Assembly: GCA_964444685.1 (NCBI GenBank)
Contig: CAYUIG010000027.1
Span: 1 to 46,879 of the forward strand
From: CAYUIG01 sp964444685
GTDB lineage: Bacteria > Gemmatimonadota > Gemmatimonadetes > Longimicrobiales > RSA9
Direction: 5' to 3'
Length of the DNA: 46,879 nt
The position numbers were made by a program, and so were the translations under genes. Of the stretch, positions 43,380 through 46,879 are shown one piece after another; position 1 is the stretch's first letter; every line of letters starts with the position of its first letter. Under the pieces are notes generated by a model, which did not search any database, was not told the origin of the DNA, and saw only the letters and a program-made list of their open reading frames with translations.

Positions 43380-45736
43380 GCGGACTGCATCTGGGTGGAC
43401 GACTGGACGCGCAGGGTCAGCCGACCGGCGAGCGGCTCGCGATCGAGCCGCACGAGCTCACGACGCACGGCGTCATCGTCGGCATGACCGGCTCCGGCAA
43501 GACCGGACTCGGTGTCGTGCTGCTCGAGGAGGCGCTTCTCGCCGGGATCCCGGCACTGATCCTCGATCCGAAGGGTGACATCGGCAACCTGCTGCTGAAC
43601 TTCCCCGCGCTGCGTCCGGAAGATTTCCGACCGTGGATCGATGATGCCGAGGCCGCACGCGCCGGCGTCACGCCGGATGCACTCGCTGCGGACACGGCCG
43701 CGAAGTGGAAGGAAGGCCTCGCTTCCTGGGAGCTGGGACCGGAGCGCATGCGCGAGCTCGGTATGCGCGCCGGCTTCACGATCTACACGCCCGGTTCCAC
43801 GGCGGGGGTGCCCCTCGACATCATCGGCTCGCTCGCTGCGCCCGACCTCGACTGGTCCACCGACGCGGAAACCATGCGCGACGAGATCGAGGGATTCGTT
43901 GCGTCGCTGCTGGGTCTTGCGGGCATTCAGGCGGATCCGCTGACCAGCCCGGAGTACATCCTGCTCGCGAACATCATCGAACACGCGTGGCGACAGGGGC
44001 AGGACCTGGATCTGGCCACGCTCATCGCGCGCGTGCAGTCCCCGCCCATGCGCAAGCTGGGTGTGTTCGACATCGACGCGTTCTTCCCGCCGAAGGATCG
44101 CTCCGCGCTCGCGCTCCGGCTGAACGGCCTCGTCGCATCCCCCGCGTTCGCCGAGTGGCGCGAGGGTCCGCCGCTCGACATCGCACGCATGCTGCGCACG
44201 GATGACGGCCGGCCGCGCGCGGCCATCGTGCATCTTGCGCACCTCTCCGATGCCGAACGCCAGTTCGTCGTCACGCTCGCGCTGTCACGCATGGTGACCT
44301 GGCTGCGCAAGCAGCCGGGCACGTCCGAGCTGCGCGCACTCATCTACATGGATGAGGTCTTCGGCTTCGCGCCACCGACCGCCGAACCGCCGTCGAAGAA
44401 GCCGATCATGACGATCTTCAAGCAGGCACGCGCCCACGGCGTCGGCATGGTGCTCGCCACGCAGAATCCGATCGATGTCGACTACAAGGTGATGTCGAAC
44501 GCCGGCACCTGGATGGTCGGACGGCTCCAGACCGAACGCGACAAGGCGCGCGTGCTCGAAGGACTGAAGTCGGCATCCGGCGACGTGGACGTGGCGGAGT
44601 GGGACCGCCGCATCGGTGGGCTCGGCAAGCGACAGTTCCTGCTGCGCACGACGAAGTCGTCGCAGCCGACGCTCTTCACTACGCGCTGGGCCATGAGCTT
44701 CCTGCGCGGCCCGCTCACGAAGGCGGAGGTGCAGCGGCTGATGGCCGACGCGCCCGAACGTTCGCAGTCGAAGCCCGCGGCGGCGGCCGCCGCCGAGCCT
44801 GCCGCACTCGGAGCCGATGAGACGCCGGTGCAGCCCGACGTCGCGGCGCGCATTCCCGTCTACTTCCTGTCGGAGTCCGCACCGTGGGCCGACGAGGTCG
44901 GCGCACGTGCGGGCGGCCGGCGGCTCGAGGCGGCCGTCGTCGCCCGTGTGAAGCTGCACTTCGATGAGGAGAAGGCCGGCTTCGAGGCCGATGAAGAGTA
45001 CGAGGCCGTGTTCCATCCGCTCGGCGCCACGTTCGATCCCTCGAACGCGCATCTCGTGGACTATGATGCACGGGACTTCGCAGCCGCACCGCCCGAGGGC
45101 GCATGCTTCGTCCTGCCGCGCGCTCCCATCGATCAGGCGACGTGGTGGCGCACTATCCGGGACGCACTCGCCGATCATCTCTACCGCACGCGCCGCGCGC
45201 GCATGCTCGCCCACCGCGAACTCGGCGTGTACTCCCGGCCGAACGAGTCCGACGACGACTTCCGTGCACGCGTCGGTGCGGCCGCCGATGCCGCGGCCGA
45301 TGCGGAGGCGGCCAAGCTGGCCGACAAATACGCGACCCGGATCAAGCGGGCGCGCGACGCGCTCGCCCAGAAGGAGAGCCGGCTGCGCGAGCTCAACGTC
45401 GACGTCGGCCAGCGCAGGACCCACGAAGTGATCGCCGGTGCAGGCGAGCTGCTATCCTCGCTGCTCTCCGGCCGGCTCCGCGCACGCAGCCTCGGCAGCC
45501 TCGCCTCCCGGCGTTCCATGACTCGCCGAAGCGCCGAACGACTCCACACCGCCCAGGAACGCCTCGAGGACGCAACCGAGGATGTCCAGCGGCTGGAGGA
45601 GGAGCTCGCCGACGAGCTCGAGAAGAACGCACGTCGCTGGGAAGCCGCTGCCGACGCGATCGAGACGCTCGAGGTCGATCTGGAAAAGAACGACATCATC
45701 GTCGATGAGGTGGCGTTGGTGTGGATGACGGTCTAG
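43376..45736 (+). CDS. HerA-like / DUF853 ATPase with C-terminal coiled coil
   Basis: 786 residues from ATG 43376 (ATGA overlap with the CoA-transferase). Residues about 1-470 form a HerA/FtsK-type ATPase: Walker A GMTGSGKT at 36-43, Walker B in ALIYMDEVFGFAPP with Asp326-Glu327, and sensor ATQNPIDVDYKVMSNAGTWM near 361-380. This is the DUF853/YjgR-like group, single-chain relatives of HerA. After a Pro/Ala linker (about 460-490) come a beta-rich domain and a long helical region (about 640-770) with strong heptads, ending in DEVALVWMTV. HerA proteins usually pair with NurA nuclease; none is seen here. Cellular role unknown. Its stop borders the right-hand repeat island. Confidence 0.88.
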   Translation: MSGLHLGGRLDAQGQPTGERLAIEPHELTTHGVIVGMTGSGKTGLGVVLLEEALLAGIPALILDPKGDIGNLLLNFPALRPEDFRPWIDDAEAARAGVTPDALAADTAAKWKEGLASWELGPERMRELGMRAGFTIYTPGSTAGVPLDIIGSLAAPDLDWSTDAETMRDEIEGFVASLLGLAGIQADPLTSPEYILLANIIEHAWRQGQDLDLATLIARVQSPPMRKLGVFDIDAFFPPKDRSALALRLNGLVASPAFAEWREGPPLDIARMLRTDDGRPRAAIVHLAHLSDAERQFVVTLALSRMVTWLRKQPGTSELRALIYMDEVFGFAPPTAEPPSKKPIMTIFKQARAHGVGMVLATQNPIDVDYKVMSNAGTWMVGRLQTERDKARVLEGLKSASGDVDVAEWDRRIGGLGKRQFLLRTTKSSQPTLFTTRWAMSFLRGPLTKAEVQRLMADAPERSQSKPAAAAAAEPAALGADETPVQPDVAARIPVYFLSESAPWADEVGARAGGRRLEAAVVARVKLHFDEEKAGFEADEEYEAVFHPLGATFDPSNAHLVDYDARDFAAAPPEGACFVLPRAPIDQATWWRTIRDALADHLYRTRRARMLAHRELGVYSRPNESDDDFRARVGAAADAAADAEAAKLADKYATRIKRARDALAQKESRLRELNVDVGQRRTHEVIAGAGELLSSLLSGRLRARSLGSLASRRSMTRRSAERLHTAQERLEDATEDVQRLEEELADELEKNARRWEAAADAIETLEVDLEKNDIIVDEVALVWMTV

Positions 45737-45744
45737 GGTGATGC

Positions 45745-45852
45745 GGGCGACTTCGGACGGGCGACTTCCGACGGGCGACTGCACGACGGGCGACTGCACG
45801 GCGGGCTATAACGGCGGGCTATTACGGCGGGCTACTACGGCGGGTTAATCAC
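45745..45852. repeat. Seven to eight degenerate 13-15 bp tandem units
   Basis: Units begin GGGCGACT or GGGCTA, e.g. GGGCGACTGCACGAC and GGGCTATTACGGC, shifting from a G-C-rich to an AT-containing version along the array. It starts 8 bases past the ATPase stop. Confidence 0.8.
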
Positions 45853-45883
45853 CGCGGGAACGACGGGAATCGTAGTCGCCGTC

Positions 45884-45964
45884 GGTGGTCGTCGTCGGTG
45901 GCGGTCGGTGCTGGTGGTCGTCGGTGGCGGTCGGTGCTGGTGGTCGTCGGTGGCGGTCGGCGCT
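45884..45964. repeat. 26-bp tandem repeat, three copies
   Basis: Copies at 45884-45912 (with a 3-base insertion), 45913-45938 and 45939-45964 (one substitution near the end); a degenerate half unit follows to about 45985. The unit is rich in GGTGG/GGTCG and purine-biased on the plus strand. Confidence 0.85.
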
Positions 45965-46192
45965 ATGGACGTCGGTGGCCGTCGGCAGTCATGGTCGTTC
46001 GGCGTCGAGTTCGTCGCGGGTCGAACTTCCAGCCTTGTGATAGCCGGCTGGGACGCCGGGAGGTTGTGCCGCCCGGGGGCGTCCAACTTCCAGTGCACTT
46101 CGGCGACGACGCGGAGCGCTGGAAGTTCGGCCGTGCAGGGAGGCAGAACTTCCACGCGTCGCACCGGAGCATGCCGGCATCGGAAGTTCGCC

Positions 46193-46243
46193 CCGTTGGA
46201 GGCGCGAACTCGGCAGTTCGACCGTTGGAGGCGCGAACTCGGC
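46193..46243. repeat. 22-bp direct repeat, 29-bp period
   Basis: Bases 46193-46214 are repeated exactly at 46222-46243, seven bases apart. Confidence 0.9.
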
Positions 46244-46290
46244 TTTTCGAGCGGGCAGACATCCCAATCCGCGATTAGCGTTAGGACTTC

Positions 46291-46383
46291 GGGAGATTGA
46301 CCGGGCCAGGAGCGGTTGATTTCAGTCGGGGGCCGTTCGCTTATGACCGTGGGAAGTTGACCGTGCCAGGAATGGTCAACTTC
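46291..46383. repeat. Hairpin repeat pair, 60-bp period
   Basis: The segment from 46291 recurs, with substitutions, at 46351. The second copy contains a perfect 10-bp stem (46353-46362 with 46374-46383) around an 11-base loop; the first keeps the same loop but an imperfect stem. Both share TTGACCG then GCCAGGA. Confidence 0.75.
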
Positions 46384-46437
46384 GCAAAGTCCCATCCAGC
46401 TACGCGGAGTTGGAAGTTGACGCCCCCGGCGCAGCTC

Positions 46438-46464
46438 AGGGCCGCGGCCGAGCACCGCGGCCCT
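46438..46464. repeat. GC-rich hairpin
   Basis: A perfect 10-bp stem, AGGGCCGCGG (46438-46447) with CCGCGGCCCT (46455-46464), loop CCGAGCA. No T-run follows on either strand. Confidence 0.8.
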
Positions 46465-46712
46465 CCACGTCTTCACCTTTGGGAAGTTCACGGCGTGGTG
46501 CGTGTGCTATGCCGATCCGCGGCAGGCCAGTCGGTCATCAGGTGTGACGGCCGCACCGGGAAGCGGAGCCCTCCGACCTTCGGGTGGGTGGACCCGGCGC
46601 GAACTCGCAGCCCTGTTCGCGAAGCGTGTTGGTGGGGTGGTTGCACCGCACACCGATTGTGCGAGGCCACCTGAGATTTCGCATCGAGCCGAATCGTCTC
46701 AATCGGATATAT

Positions 46713-46879
46713 TCGCCCACACGCAACGCGAACAGTGCGTGGTCAATCACCTGGGGTTGCGGACGAAATCGCCCACACGCAACACGAACAGTGCGTAGTC
46801 AATCGCCTCGTGTTGCGGACGAAATCGCCCACACGCAACGCGAACAGTGCGTGGTCAATCACCTGGGGTTGCGGACGAA
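46713..46879. repeat. 56-bp tandem array running off the right edge
   Basis: Three units at 46713-46768, 46769-46824 and 46825-46879. Units 1 and 3 are identical over the visible 55 bases; unit 2 differs at five positions. Each unit can fold a stem between CGCAAC and GTTGCG; unit 2 makes a perfect 10-bp stem (46778-46787 with 46808-46817), units 1 and 3 pair at eight of ten. Not a CRISPR array, because the whole unit is conserved. Confidence 0.9.

Larger units (their letters stand above)
46024..46488. repeat. Cluster of eight GGAAGTTS motifs
   Basis: The 7-mer GGAAGTT occurs as AACTTCC at 46024, 46085 and 46147 and as GGAAGTT at 46131, 46182, 46352, 46412 and 46482, each followed on its own strand by C or G. 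Eight copies of a 7-mer in 465 bases, in mixed orientation, is far above chance (well under one expected). Confidence 0.85.
45737..46879. other. Gene-free, repeat-filled island at the right end
   Basis: About 1.1 kb with no credible gene; open frames here translate into low-complexity Pro/Thr/Arg runs caused by the repeats. The DNA is built from several repeat families in succession: 13-15 bp GGGCGACT/GGGCT units, a 26-bp tandem, scattered GGAAGTTS motifs, hairpin repeats and a 56-bp tandem array. It abuts the HerA-like ATPase gene. Sequence character differs from neighbouring coding DNA. Function unknown. Confidence 0.75.

Noticed and set aside
43376..45736. HerA-NurA or HerA-based defence operon
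   Set aside because: No nuclease, SIR2-like or DUF4297-like gene is adjacent; the upstream neighbours are metabolic.
45835..46674. Open frames of 100-218 codons on both strands in the right island
   Set aside because: They translate to low-complexity Pro/Thr/Arg runs produced by the tandem repeats, overlap each other in several frames and lack ribosome sites.
24106..46735. CGCGAACAG shared between the two repeat islands
   Set aside because: The nonamer also occurs in the glgP upstream gap (near 17757), and without a genome-wide count it cannot be called enriched.
46713..46879. CRISPR array at the right end
   Set aside because: The 56-bp period has no variable spacers; units 1 and 3 are identical throughout, and no cas gene is in view.

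Overview
The window is GC-rich (high-GC codon use throughout), densely packed chromosomal DNA from a Gram-negative, probably aerobic heterotroph. Two or three predicted outer-membrane beta-barrels, lipoboxes, Tat/Sec exports, large M1/M14 peptidases, a DUF5916 protein, TRAP importers and PAS/GAF histidine kinases together suggest the FCB side of the tree, most likely Gemmatimonadota. This is an inference from gene content; no rRNA or other phylogenetic marker is present. No tRNA, rRNA, phage, transposase or CRISPR-cas gene was seen.

Layout. 0-9.6 kb: the start of a GH26-like lipoprotein gene (cut by the left edge), a PepSY membrane protein, a PPi-type phosphofructokinase overlapping a BON protein, dodecin, an FNT channel, a CBM9/DUF5916 barrel protein, an M50-like membrane peptidase, and a TAXI binding protein with a DUF6483-like partner. 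9.6-12 kb: a two-gene unit resembling AmgK/MurU cell-wall sugar recycling, whose kinase carries a C-terminal RapZ domain. 12-17.7 kb: M1 peptidase, DUF457 membrane hydrolase, and a TRAP transporter (DctQ-DctM) convergent with its likely 2-oxoacid binding protein. 18-23.5 kb: glucan phosphorylase, a 54-residue protein, an NGP-repeat exported protein divergent from a small barrel protein, and a family-5 peptide-binding lipoprotein. 23.5-24.5 kb: a gene-free island with a 28-bp perfect inverted repeat and several hairpins.

24.5-33 kb: an M14 peptidase translationally overlapping a patatin/Omp85-like (type Vd) protein, then two tandem histidine kinases. 33-38.4 kb (minus strand): TerC, an MsbA-like ABC exporter, an unknown lipoprotein, a sarcosine-oxidase-type flavoenzyme and an ornithine-cyclodeaminase-family protein. 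38.5-45.7 kb: an unknown 145-residue protein, a third histidine kinase, then SCO1-CtaG (copper delivery to cytochrome oxidase), a CaiB-type CoA transferase and a HerA-like/DUF853 ATPase, several with 4-nt overlaps. 45.7-46.9 kb: a second gene-free island, made almost entirely of short repeats: 13-15 bp and 26 bp tandems, eight copies of GGAAGTTS, hairpin repeats, and a 56-bp tandem array that runs off the right edge.

Most genes are ordinary housekeeping or envelope functions. The best candidates for something undescribed are the two repeat islands, the kinase-RapZ fusion, and the HerA-like ATPase beside the right-hand island. No convincing new defence or mobile system could be demonstrated from sequence alone.
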